From CAYOLL01 sp964404765 [NCBI: uncultured Gemmatimonadota bacterium] (GTDB lineage: Bacteria > 4572-55), in assembly GCA_964404765.1 (NCBI GenBank), contig CAYOLL010000205.1, forward strand, positions 1-10,029: a stretch of DNA of 10,029 bases, in the 5' to 3' direction. The notes below the pieces were generated by a model. It was not told where the DNA came from and ran no database searches. It saw only the letters and a list, made by a program, of their open reading frames with translations. Positions within the stretch are counted from its first letter, which is position 1, and the number at the start of each line of letters is the position of its first letter. A program made the position numbers and the translations under genes. Below, piece by piece: positions 1 to 6,494 of this stretch.

Positions 1-51
1 CAAGTTTTGCAGTAAAGCCTTCGCAAGGTTACCCACGCTTTTTGAGCAATT

Positions 52-71
52 ACTTGCCCTGACTTGCCCTG
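52..71. repeat. Two tandem copies of a 10-bp unit
   Basis: ACTTGCCCTG occurs twice head to tail (52-61, 62-71). Part of the unit recurs within AATTACTTGC (48-57), which is repeated at 99-108 over the end of the -10 element. It could be an operator for the downstream toxin-antitoxin-like operon, because such operons are often autoregulated through repeated upstream sites. There is no direct evidence of binding. Confidence 0.35.
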
Positions 72-73
72 TG

Positions 74-91
74 CTTAACTTAATGACATTG
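74..91 (+). repeat. 18-bp repeat, left copy (inverted relative to 9977-9994)
   Basis: CTTAACTTAATGACATTG is present here on the + strand and, without mismatch, on the - strand at 9977-9994. Flanking bases differ between copies. An 18-bp exact match is unlikely by chance in 10 kb, so this is probably a dispersed repeat or a shared regulatory block. Here it lies immediately upstream of the extended -10 element and contains the best spaced -35-like bases. Confidence 0.6.
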
Positions 92-92
92 C

Positions 93-101
93 TGGTATAA
101 T
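93..101 (+). promoter_or_regulatory. Extended -10 promoter for the Panacea operon
   Basis: TGGTATAAT is a perfect extended -10 element (TGnTATAAT). No strong -35 is present; GCTTAA at 73-78 would sit 17 nt upstream but matches poorly, which is usual for extended -10 promoters. Transcription would start near 108 and leave a leader of about 50 nt before the ATG at 158. It is the only good promoter-like site upstream of five closely packed genes. This is inferred from motif match alone. Confidence 0.5.
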
Positions 102-157
102 TACTTGCAAACTGAAGTTCGCTACTCCAAAAGCATGACCTTAAGCTGGTTCCAAAA

Positions 158-742
158 ATGAATATTTACCGTCAAAAACTACTGAACGCCGTGATTTTTT
201 TTGCCGATAAAACAACCCGGTTGAATCTGACCAAGTTGTCCAGGCTTCTTTATTTTTTGGATTTTATGCACTTTAAACAGACTGGTTATCCGTCAATCGG
301 TTTAAAGTACTATGCATTTGAGTGCGGGCCTGTCCCGAAAGATTTTTGGCTTGAACTAAAGGACGGCCAAATACCGGATGACTTTAAATGCAAAATTTCG
401 CTGTTGAATAGGGCTGATGAAGATAACCCGGCTTTTAACGAAATCGAAGTTGCGTCGAAAATCCGCCCGGATTTAACTGTTTTTACGCCTCGCGAAATTA
501 AAATTATTGAGAATTTGGCTTTTATTTTTAAAAATGCCAAAGCCTGTGAGATGTCGGAAGTTTCCCACTTGCCCAATCAACCCTGGGATCAAACCCGCCG
601 GCGTCTGGGCCTGAATGCTTATGTCGATTATTTGTTGGCGCTGGATAACGAGGCCGTAGTCGACCGGGAAGCCGCTCAGGAAAGCTTAGGCGATCACTTT
701 GCGATTCTCAACAACTTTAACTTGCAACCGGCGCACTCTTGA
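158..742 (+). CDS. Panacea-domain (SocA-like/DUF4065) antitoxin-like protein
   Basis: A 194-residue soluble protein that looks like a full-length Panacea (SocA-like, DUF4065) domain. Seen: the family-like stretch with KLSRLLYFLDF at 26-36, GLKYYAFECGPVP at 48-60, and SHLPNQPW at 136-143. No signal peptide or membrane segment is apparent. Known of the family: SocA is a proteolytic adaptor/antitoxin in Caulobacter, and Panacea domains act as promiscuous antitoxins for unrelated toxins encoded beside them. The stop is 3 nt before the next start, so the two are probably translationally coupled, antitoxin first. The start is the first ATG of the frame; its ribosome site is weak. Inferred role: neutralising the product of the adjacent 746-1078 gene. 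Phage-derived Gp-like adaptor roles are an alternative. Family call is firm, role is inferred. Confidence 0.82.
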   Translation: MNIYRQKLLNAVIFFADKTTRLNLTKLSRLLYFLDFMHFKQTGYPSIGLKYYAFECGPVPKDFWLELKDGQIPDDFKCKISLLNRADEDNPAFNEIEVASKIRPDLTVFTPREIKIIENLAFIFKNAKACEMSEVSHLPNQPWDQTRRRLGLNAYVDYLLALDNEAVVDREAAQESLGDHFAILNNFNLQPAHS

Positions 743-745
743 TTT

Positions 746-1078
746 ATGCCAAAAGCGGGCGATATTCTTTTATACAAAGACTTCAAGTTTGAAGACGGCA
801 CGTCTAAAGACAAATTGTTTGTGGTGTTGAGCGATATCCAAAATGTTACGGTATGTCTGATGCTGAAAACTACGTCTCAGACAAAGCGATATGCCAACGC
901 TAAAGAAGGCTGTAATCCGATCTTGAAAGTCTTTTTTATCCCACTGGATTGGAAGATCGGATTCCCAAAAGATACCTACGTCCAACTGCCGCAAATTATA
1001 CAACTCAATTGTCTGAAGCAGTTTAAAGATGACATTGCAGAAGTTCATTGGAAAATGATATTCGGCTCTACTTCTTAG
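746..1078 (+). CDS. Putative PemK/MazF-like toxin paired with Panacea protein
   Basis: A 110-residue protein. Its N-terminus reads GDILLYKDFKFEDG (5-18), then a lysine-containing loop and FVVLS (25-29). This resembles the first strands of the PemK/MazF SH3-like barrel (consensus like GDIvlv.fpF.dg...RPavVls), where MazF enzymes are sequence-specific endoribonucleases. The second half does not obviously follow the classical MazF pattern, and the usual arginine after the loop is replaced by lysine/leucine (KDKLFVV), so activity is uncertain. It begins 3 nt after the Panacea gene without its own strong Shine-Dalgarno, as expected for coupled translation. Known: Panacea antitoxins are recognised by diverse small neighbours. 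Inferred: this is the toxin of the pair. It could instead be an inactive barrel protein with another role. Confidence 0.6.
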   Translation: MPKAGDILLYKDFKFEDGTSKDKLFVVLSDIQNVTVCLMLKTTSQTKRYANAKEGCNPILKVFFIPLDWKIGFPKDTYVQLPQIIQLNCLKQFKDDIAEVHWKMIFGSTS

Positions 1079-1103
1079 GTGATATTAAAGAAAAAGGTAC
1101 ACA

Positions 1104-1772
1104 ATGCCGCAGCGCTCCCAACGAAATCTACAAGTCGCCGTTTTTTCCTCATTTGCGGCGGAAAACAGGGCGGAACACCGTCGTCTGGCCGGAATGAAGC
1201 CGGCGCAGCGTTGGGCGGAGTTTGCCGTCTTGCAGCAGCGGGTTTTGGGTACGCAATGGACAGGCGCCTCAAGGCATTCGGAAAATGCAAAGCCAGCAAG
1301 CGAAGAGGCGCACATGATTTTTACGCCGGATATGAAAGATTTGCTTGGCTTGTTCGAGCGGCATCAGGTGCAATATGCGCTGGTGGGTGGATTTGCGGTC
1401 AACTACTACGGTTATGTGCGGACGACACATGATATTGACATTTTGATCTTTCCATCGGCGGAAAATGCGCGACGAACGATGCAGGCTTTGGCGGATTTTG
1501 GCTTCGGCAAAACCGGTTTGACTGCGCAGCTTTTTGAAACCGAGGGCTCGGCGATTCATTTGGGCGTCGAACCCAACCGAATTAATTTGCTGACCCATTT
1601 AATCGGCGTGACGAATGATGCGATTTTTGCCAACATGAGCCGGATTCACTATCGCGATATCGCCTTGAACATCATTGCCTTGCCGGACTTGTTGCAAAGC
1701 AAAAAAGCCTCTACCCGACCCAAAGACCTGGCCGATGCGGATGAACTGGAAAAGATCAATCAAATTCTTTAA
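1104..1772 (+). CDS. Nucleotidyltransferase (DUF6036/MNT-like) with extra N-terminal segment
   Basis: Residues 71-222 form a small polymerase-beta-type nucleotidyltransferase: YALVGGFAVNYYG at 91-103 supplies the GG motif, and THDIDILIF at 108-116 supplies the two metal-binding aspartates (D110, D112). Similar proteins occur as toxins or antitoxins of MNT/AbiEii-like systems. Residues 1-70 are unusual: they resemble the short protein (VxVFxSFEEAE...PxxR...) often encoded as a separate gene just upstream of such enzymes. Here both parts share one frame, joined by a polar linker at about 54-70. The ATG at 1104 has AAGG 6 nt upstream. A second ATG at 1314 (M71) follows a weak GAAGAGG and could yield the nucleotidyltransferase alone. 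No HEPN partner is adjacent. It sits 25 nt after the putative toxin and 14 nt before Uma2. Domain call is firm; substrate and partner are unknown. Confidence 0.75.
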   Translation: MPQRSQRNLQVAVFSSFAAENRAEHRRLAGMKPAQRWAEFAVLQQRVLGTQWTGASRHSENAKPASEEAHMIFTPDMKDLLGLFERHQVQYALVGGFAVNYYGYVRTTHDIDILIFPSAENARRTMQALADFGFGKTGLTAQLFETEGSAIHLGVEPNRINLLTHLIGVTNDAIFANMSRIHYRDIALNIIALPDLLQSKKASTRPKDLADADELEKINQIL

Positions 1773-1786
1773 CCAAAGGAAATTTT

Positions 1787-2395
1787 ATGGTGACCGTAAT
1801 CGAAACAGCAACGCAAAAAATACATGAAGTCGAGCCGCCAAAAATTCCGGACATTTTGATATACGAAATGGCGCACGGCCAGACCATTTACTATCGCGGC
1901 TATCAGGAATGTTTAAATGGCAGCAAACCACCGGAGGCAATTATGGGCAGCGGCTACCGTCAAGGCTTTCTTGTTGTCAAAATCATCACCTGTTTGGCTA
2001 AACAATTACCGGACGCATACCAGATGCTCACAAATGAGTTCGGCGTTTTTTATCAACAAGACGACTGGCGGTTGCTGGACATCTGCATTTATCATAAAGA
2101 CGATCTGAAAGCCGTGCCGCTGGAAGACAAATATTTGCGTATCCCGCCCCGGGTGGTCATCGAAGTGGACACAAAAGCCGATTTTGGCGCGTACACCACG
2201 CCGATGGACTACATCTACGAAAAAACGGAAGATTTACTCAATTTTGGGGTAGAACGTGTGATTTGGACTTTTACCAAAACCCGCCGAACTATGGTCGCTG
2301 TACCCAATGAAAAATGGACGATTTCACCCTGGAAAGAACCGATCCCGATTATTGAAAATATTCAACTTGTTATGGAAGATTTGATGACCCTGTAA
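1787..2395 (+). CDS. Uma2 family (DUF820) endonuclease-like protein
   Basis: A 202-residue protein of the Uma2/DUF820 family, a PD-(D/E)XK nuclease fold abundant in cyanobacteria and other environmental bacteria. Seen: LDICIY at 97-102 (D98), then VVIEVDTKAD at 123-132, giving the E-x-D-x-K pattern (E126, K130) in place of the common IEVLSPS form, and a conserved-looking VERVIWTF at 155-162. These fit a D...ExK active site. The AAAGGA at 1775-1780 lies 6 nt before the ATG. Length is normal for the family. Substrates of Uma2 proteins are largely unknown; many are multicopy accessory genes. It follows the nucleotidyltransferase by 14 nt and precedes the Fe-S carrier by 23 nt, so it is likely co-transcribed. 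Family assignment is confident, function is not. Confidence 0.85.
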   Translation: MVTVIETATQKIHEVEPPKIPDILIYEMAHGQTIYYRGYQECLNGSKPPEAIMGSGYRQGFLVVKIITCLAKQLPDAYQMLTNEFGVFYQQDDWRLLDICIYHKDDLKAVPLEDKYLRIPPRVVIEVDTKADFGAYTTPMDYIYEKTEDLLNFGVERVIWTFTKTRRTMVAVPNEKWTISPWKEPIPIIENIQLVMEDLMTL

Positions 2396-2418
2396 ATGTA
2401 AAGCAAGGAGGTTTTACC

Positions 2419-2772
2419 ATGTCAACAGCGACCCAAACCCAACCGCAAATCCAAATTACGGAAAAAGCGGCCAAACAAATCCGCCGGATTATGGATGACG
2501 ACAGCATTCAGGAAACCGGTGGCCTGCGCGTCTCGGTCAAAGGCGGCGGCTGCTCCGGCCTGATGTATAATCTGACCTTTGAAAATGTCCCTAAACCGAC
2601 CGACAAGATTTTTGAATCGCACAACATCAAACTGTTTGTCGATCTCAAAAGTTATCTGTACCTGGTCGGCACGGAGTTGGACTATTCCGGCGGGCTGAAC
2701 GGCAAGGGCTTTGTCTTCAGCAATCCCAACGCGGCGCGTACCTGCGGCTGCGGCACGTCGTTTAGCGCGTGA
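2419..2772 (+). CDS. A-type Fe-S cluster carrier (HesB/IscA/ErpA family)
   Basis: A 117-residue A-type carrier that receives Fe-S clusters from a scaffold and passes them to apo-proteins in the cytoplasm. Seen: ITEKAAKQIRRIM near the N-terminus, GGGCSG at 42-47 (Cys45), and CGCG at 109-112 (Cys109, Cys111), which give the three conserved cluster-binding cysteines. LDYSGGLNGKGFVFSNPNA (87-105) matches the family core before the last motif. The preceding AAGGAGG (2405-2411) at 7 nt is the strongest ribosome site in the window, consistent with high, independent expression. ErpA, IscA and SufA cannot be told apart from sequence alone, and no isc or suf genes are adjacent. It ends the left gene run, and a palindrome follows the stop by 11 nt. 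It is a conserved gene in an otherwise accessory run. Confidence 0.95.
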   Translation: MSTATQTQPQIQITEKAAKQIRRIMDDDSIQETGGLRVSVKGGGCSGLMYNLTFENVPKPTDKIFESHNIKLFVDLKSYLYLVGTELDYSGGLNGKGFVFSNPNAARTCGCGTSFSA

Positions 2773-2783
2773 GTTACCTTATG

Positions 2784-2817
2784 AGACCTAACAGGTTTTA
2801 AAAAACCTGTTAGGTCT
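2784..2817. repeat. Perfect 16-bp palindrome, possible terminator
   Basis: The arms AGACCTAACAGGTTTT (2784-2799) and its exact complement (2802-2817) are separated by only two bases. In RNA this gives a long hairpin with the A-U pairs near the loop. No T-tract follows on either strand, so it is not a textbook intrinsic terminator, though it may attenuate transcription between the Fe-S carrier and the DUF6922 gene. A perfect, symmetrical unit in an intergenic gap suggests a dispersed palindromic repeat family. Confidence 0.75.
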
Positions 2818-2838
2818 GTGTGAGTAGGAGAATGCGCG

Positions 2839-3171
2839 ATGGCGGATGTACTCATATCGGCACAGCCCGTGCCCGACCGTTTGCGGCCTTTGTTTTGGGA
2901 TTGCCGGTTTACCGATCTGAATTGGCGCGAGCATACAGACTTTATTGTGCGGCGGGCGCTGAGTCTGGGCGATTGGGAAACCGTCCAATGGCTGCGTAAA
3001 TTTTTAGGCGATGCCGCCATTCGCGCCTGGCTGATTGAGCAACGCGGTCGCGGGTTAACGCCACAGCAAATCCGCTATTGGGAGTTGATGTTGGACTTAC
3101 CCGCGCCGGCTGTGGCGGAATGGTTGGCGGAAGCGCAAAACTCGCTTTGGCAACAGCGGACTTTCTCATGA
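2839..3171 (+). CDS. DUF6922-like protein, putative antitoxin of AbiEii-type pair
   Basis: A 110-residue protein that fits the DUF6922 pattern: LRPLFWDCRFTDLNWREHTDFIVRRAL (15-41), GDWETVQWLRKFLG (44-57), and LTPQQIRYWELMLDLP (73-88). Proteins with this pattern are commonly encoded directly upstream of AbiEii/AbiGii-type nucleotidyltransferases, the case here. No membrane segment or helix-turn-helix is evident. AGGAG (2826-2830) lies 8 nt before the ATG. The stop codon overlaps the next gene's start as ATGA at 3168-3171, so translation is probably coupled. Inferred: it is the partner, possibly the antitoxin, of the downstream enzyme, but unlike classical AbiEi it lacks an obvious winged-helix DNA-binding region. 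The role is inferred from gene order only. Confidence 0.7.
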   Translation: MADVLISAQPVPDRLRPLFWDCRFTDLNWREHTDFIVRRALSLGDWETVQWLRKFLGDAAIRAWLIEQRGRGLTPQQIRYWELMLDLPAPAVAEWLAEAQNSLWQQRTFS

Positions 3172-3806
3172 ACTTCAAATCCGAAATCCTGTCAACGACG
3201 CAGTGCGCGGTTTTAACGCAACTTGGCCCGGTCGCCGCCGAGTTAGGCTTTTACATGGCCGGCGGAACCGCTTTGGCGCTTTATTTTGGGCACCGCGAGT
3301 CGATTGACTTTGACTTTTTTTCTGCTGAGCCTATCGGTGACCCGTTGCTGTTAGCCGAACGCTTACGCGAAAGGCAAATTGCTTTTCAAACAGAGCAAGC
3401 GACCAAAGGCACACTCCACGGTCAAATCCGCCAAATTCGCGTCACATTTTTGGAATATTGCTATCCGCTGTTGCAACCGGTCGTCAATTGGCCGGAATAC
3501 GGTTGTAACATTGCCGCCTTAGACGACCTGGTCTGCATGAAGTTGTCGGCGGCAGCCCAACGCGGGGCACGGAAAGATTTTTTGGACATTTATACCCTTG
3601 GCCTGCGTCACCGCCCCTTAGCCGAAATGCTGGCCTTGTACCGCAAAAAATATAGCGTGACCGACATCGCTCACGTGGTTTATAGCCTGTCCTATTTTGA
3701 AGACGCCGAAAAAGAACCCGTGCCGGCGCTTTATCACGGTCAAACCTGGCCGGATGTGAAGCTAACGCTGCAAAGCTGGGTCAAAACACTCCCTGTAACT
3801 TTTTAA
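3168..3806 (+). CDS. AbiEii/AbiGii-type nucleotidyltransferase (type IV toxin-like)
   Basis: A 212-residue nucleotidyltransferase of the AbiEii group, toxins that act by nucleotidyl transfer, in characterised members onto tRNA acceptor ends. Seen: MAGGTALALYFGHRESIDFDFF (30-51) with GG at 32-33 and catalytic-type aspartates D47 and D49, then DDLVCMKLSAAAQRGARKDF around 117-136, which matches the conserved D-x-K and RxxKDxxD blocks of the family. The frame is open upstream to 3078, but the start at 3168 is preferred: it forms the ATGA overlap with DUF6922 and gives the expected N-terminus, while the upstream part would overlap the neighbour by 94 nt and has no family-like sequence. The 5' overlap implies coupled expression with the DUF6922 gene. 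Family call is strong; toxin activity in this organism is inference. Confidence 0.85.
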   Translation: MNFKSEILSTTQCAVLTQLGPVAAELGFYMAGGTALALYFGHRESIDFDFFSAEPIGDPLLLAERLRERQIAFQTEQATKGTLHGQIRQIRVTFLEYCYPLLQPVVNWPEYGCNIAALDDLVCMKLSAAAQRGARKDFLDIYTLGLRHRPLAEMLALYRKKYSVTDIAHVVYSLSYFEDAEKEPVPALYHGQTWPDVKLTLQSWVKTLPVTF

Positions 3807-3905
3807 TCCATGTTCAGGTATTTTCGACATGGATAAACAGGATGGGAGGATAAAATGCTTTTGTATTTGCCTTTCCATCCTGTTTATCCTGTCTATCCAT
3901 GTTCA
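3806..3905. repeat. Inverted-repeat element flanked by 11-bp direct repeats
   Basis: ATCCATGTTCA occurs at 3806-3816 and again at 3895-3905. Between them GGATAAACAGGATGG (3831-3845) is the exact complement of 3875-3889, with a 29-nt loop. An outer arm CATGGATA (3828-3835) also matches the complement of 3894-3901, offset by an extra 9-nt GACAGGATA-like unit. ATCCATG (3806-3812) can instead pair with 3828-3834, so two exclusive hairpins are possible. This looks like a small non-coding mobile or palindromic repeat. The RlmI reading frame begins inside its right end. Confidence 0.65.
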
Positions 3906-5113
3906 TATCCAACGGAAACCGCTTGTCCGCCACTATCCGCCTGAAACCGGGCAAAGACAAACTGCCGCGCCATCGGCATCCCTGGATATTTTCCGGGGCG
4001 ATTCAAAGCATCAAAGGCAATCCTGTAGCTGGCGATTTAGTCGCGGTGACGGATAGCGCCGGCGGCTTTATTGCCTACGGTCACTACAGCCCGCATTCGC
4101 AGATTCGGGCGCGTTTGCTGGATTGGGACGCGGCGGCAGTGATCAACGTGGATTGGTGGGCGCGGATGCTGGCCACGGCAGTCATGCGGCGCGATATGCT
4201 GGCGCAGGCGGATGATACAACTGCCTATCGGTTGATTTACGGCGAGGCCGATTTTTTGCCCGGCTTGATTGTGGATCGTTTGGGCGACTTTTTAGTTCTG
4301 CAAGCCTTAACGGTCGGTGTGGATCAGCTTAAATTTCAGATTGCCGAGCAATTGCAAACCTTGCTCAAACCGGCGGGCATCTACGAACGCAGCGATGCCG
4401 ACAGCCGCCAACTGGAAGGTCTGCCGATTTCCTGCCAAATCCTGACCGGCCAAAATCCGCCTGACGAACATATCATCACCGAAAACGGCCTTGATTTTGC
4501 AATCAATATCAAGGAAGGCCACAAGACCGGCTATTATCTGGATCAGCGCGACAATCGCCGCCGGATTGCGGCTTATGTTAAAGGTAAGACGGTTTTGGAT
4601 TGCTTTTGCTACACCGGCAGTTTTTCCGCTAACTGCTTGCGGGCCGGGGCGGCGGCAACGACATTGGTGGATTCTTCGGCTGCGGTTTTGACGCTGGCGC
4701 GGCAAAACTTGCAGCGCAACGGCTTTACCTTGTCTGACGATGCGTTTATCCAGGCCAATGTTTTTACGGCCTTGCGGGATTTTCAGGCGGCTGGTAACTC
4801 ATGGGATGTGGTGATTCTCGATCCGCCTAAACTGGCGCCGCGACGGGCCAATCTGACGCAGGCTGAACGAGCGTACAAGGATTTGAATCTATCGGCCCTG
4901 CGCCTGCTCAAAACAAACGGCATTTTGGCCACATTTTCCTGCTCCGGCAATATGAGCGCCGAAAATTTCCAGCGCGTAGTAGCCTGGGCGGCAGCCGACG
5001 CCGGCCGGGAAGTCCAAATTATTGCGCATTTGAGCCAAGGCAGCGATCACCCAATCCGCCTGTCGTTTCCGGAATCTGAATATCTGACCGGCTTGATTTG
5101 CCGGGTTGTGTAG
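3899..5113 (+). CDS. rlmI: 23S rRNA (cytosine-5) methyltransferase RlmI
   Basis: A 404-residue class I SAM methyltransferase of the RlmI (YccW) family, which makes m5C at position 1962 (E. coli numbering) of 23S rRNA. An N-terminal PUA-like segment has RHPWIFSGAI (26-35) and GHYSPHSQIRARL (61-73). The family signature GHKTGYYLDQRDNR is at 207-220, the SAM-binding motif VLDCFCYTG at 232-240, DPPK at 308-311, and TFSCSG with the catalytic-type cysteine at 345-350. The C-terminus DHPI...PESEYLTGL also matches. Length is close to E. coli RlmI (396). The ATG at 3899 lies in the repeat element and has no Shine-Dalgarno; TTG at 3923 (residue 9), after GGAAA, gives an N-terminus closer to the family. 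It converges on HflX, another ribosome-related gene. Confidence 0.93.
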   Translation: MFISNGNRLSATIRLKPGKDKLPRHRHPWIFSGAIQSIKGNPVAGDLVAVTDSAGGFIAYGHYSPHSQIRARLLDWDAAAVINVDWWARMLATAVMRRDMLAQADDTTAYRLIYGEADFLPGLIVDRLGDFLVLQALTVGVDQLKFQIAEQLQTLLKPAGIYERSDADSRQLEGLPISCQILTGQNPPDEHIITENGLDFAINIKEGHKTGYYLDQRDNRRRIAAYVKGKTVLDCFCYTGSFSANCLRAGAAATTLVDSSAAVLTLARQNLQRNGFTLSDDAFIQANVFTALRDFQAAGNSWDVVILDPPKLAPRRANLTQAERAYKDLNLSALRLLKTNGILATFSCSGNMSAENFQRVVAWAAADAGREVQIIAHLSQGSDHPIRLSFPESEYLTGLICRVV

Positions 5114-5117
5114 TCGC

Positions 5118-5158
5118 AGGATTTGCCCAAATCCTTCTCGCGAATAAGGCAATTCGCG
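5118..5158. terminator. Two small hairpins between convergent rlmI and hflX
   Basis: AGGATTTG (5118-5125) pairs exactly with 5128-5135, and CGCGAAT (5139-5145) pairs exactly with 5152-5158 across a 6-nt loop. They begin 5 nt after the rlmI stop and lie in the 102-nt gap where rlmI and hflX converge, where a bidirectional terminator is expected. Neither is followed by a T-tract on either strand, so a paired palindromic repeat is an equal possibility. Confidence 0.4.
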
Positions 5159-5215
5159 CTACGACAAGCTAATTGAGAAATACCAGTTTTATTCTTACCT
5201 CACTCGCATATCTTG

Positions 5216-6487
5216 CTAATTTCCTGACAAAACTTTCAAAATCCGCTCGGCGTCAGTTTTTTCCATGACGGCGGTGATGCTTGCGCCGTCTTCTTCATAC
5301 TCGGTTTTGATGACGTTGCCACGGCTGTGAATCTGTTCGATTAAATTGCCCAGGCGATGCGGAATTTTAAATGTTTTTTCGACCAGCCTGTTTTGCACCA
5401 ACGCCTGAATCGCCTGGCGTAACGCCGCCAGTCCCAGGCCGGTTTTGGCCGAAATTGCCACGCTGCCGGGGAATTCATGTGAGAATACTGCGATTCGGTC
5501 GGCATCGGTTGCATCCGCTTTGTTAAAGACCATCAGAATCGGTTTGTCAGTCAACCCGAGGTCCCCTTCCAAAACGGCGTTAACTGCGCCAATCTGCTCT
5601 TGATAATTAATGCTGCCGCCATCCACAACGTGCAACAATAAATCAGCCAAACGCACCTCGTCCAGCGTGGCGCGAAAGGAAGCGACCAATTTGTGCGGCA
5701 AGTGGCGGATAAAACCAACGGTGTCGGACAATAGAATTTTTTGATTTTCGTCCAGCACAACCTGGCGCGTGGTGGTATCCAGCGTGGCAAAAAGCTTGTC
5801 TTCCACGTAGACATTCGCGTCAGATAACGCATTGAGCAGGGTTGACTTACCGGCGTTGGTATAGCCGACCAGGCTGACCCGAAACATCTCCCCGCGTGTT
5901 TTGCGCTGAATATCGCGTTGCTGCTCGATCTTCAACAGCTTTTCTTTAATCTCGCTGATTTTCTTACCGATAACCCGCCGATCAACTTCCAACTGCGTTT
6001 CGCCCGGGCCGCGAAAGCCGATGCCGCCCTGACTACCGGTTAAGTGTGTCCACATGCGAGTCAAGCGCGGCAGCATATATTGCAGTTGGGCCAGTTCAAC
6101 CTGTAAATGGGCTTCTTTGCTGCGGGCATGCAGCGCAAAAATGTCCAGAATCAACGCCGTGCGATCAAGCACTTTGCAGTTAAACGCTTTTTCCAGATTG
6201 CGGTTTTGCGCCGGCGAAAGTTCATTGTCAAAGATAACGGCATTGGCTCGAAGTTCTTCAACCAGCTTGGTGATAAAATCCGTTTTGCCTTTGCCGATAT
6301 AGGTTTGGGAATCAACATTATCGCGGGCTTGAATAATTTTGGAGACAACGATGGCCCCGGCTGTATCGGCCAAACGGGCCAGTTCTTCGATAGAGTCGTC
6401 GGCGTGAACCGCGCCACGTCGCTTAATGTTGACGCCGACGAGAATGACGCGCTCGGCTTCCTGTTGGGTAGGTTGCAGTTGTGACAG
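5216..6487 (-). CDS. hflX: Ribosome-associated GTPase HflX
   Basis: HflX is a GTPase that binds the 50S subunit and splits or rescues stalled ribosomes under stress. In the proposed 423-residue form, the N-terminal domain has ERVILVGVNIKRRGA (12-26) and DNVDSQTYIGKGK, the family signature GGIGFRGPGETQLEVDRR is near 154-171, then the G domain: G1 GYTNAGKST (208-216), G2 DTTTR (237-241), G3 DTVG (255-258), G4 NKAD (322-325), and SAK (346-348). Starting at TTG 6373 would delete 38 residues of the conserved N-terminus. In that extension there is no ATG, GTG or TTG; CTG at 6487 has AAAGGA 7 nt upstream and gives a length near E. coli HflX (426). The gene lies 57 nt after DUF5615 on the same strand and converges with rlmI. 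Function is firm; the CTG start is inferred. Confidence 0.95.
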   Translation of the reverse strand: MSQLQPTQQEAERVILVGVNIKRRGAVHADDSIEELARLADTAGAIVVSKIIQARDNVDSQTYIGKGKTDFITKLVEELRANAVIFDNELSPAQNRNLEKAFNCKVLDRTALILDIFALHARSKEAHLQVELAQLQYMLPRLTRMWTHLTGSQGGIGFRGPGETQLEVDRRVIGKKISEIKEKLLKIEQQRDIQRKTRGEMFRVSLVGYTNAGKSTLLNALSDANVYVEDKLFATLDTTTRQVVLDENQKILLSDTVGFIRHLPHKLVASFRATLDEVRLADLLLHVVDGGSINYQEQIGAVNAVLEGDLGLTDKPILMVFNKADATDADRIAVFSHEFPGSVAISAKTGLGLAALRQAIQALVQNRLVEKTFKIPHRLGNLIEQIHSRGNVIKTEYEEDGASITAVMEKTDAERILKVLSGN

Positions 6488-6494
6488 GGGATTT

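Noticed and set aside
48-108. ACTTGC repeats considered as a CRISPR array
   Set aside because: The units are 10 bp, adjacent, and lack spacer structure or cas genes; an operator or chance tandem is more likely.
1079-1432. GTG-started 117-residue frame on the + strand
   Set aside because: It overlaps the nucleotidyltransferase in another frame, has no family-like sequence, and has low-complexity Ala/Gly/Arg composition; the overlapping frame carries the GG...DxD motifs.
1104-1772. MNT-HEPN toxin-antitoxin pair
   Set aside because: The nucleotidyltransferase is MNT-like, but neither neighbour shows a HEPN RX4-6H motif or HEPN pattern.
3078-3167. Upstream extension of the AbiEii-type gene
   Set aside because: It would overlap DUF6922 by 94 nt with no homology; the ATGA overlap start at 3168 is better supported.
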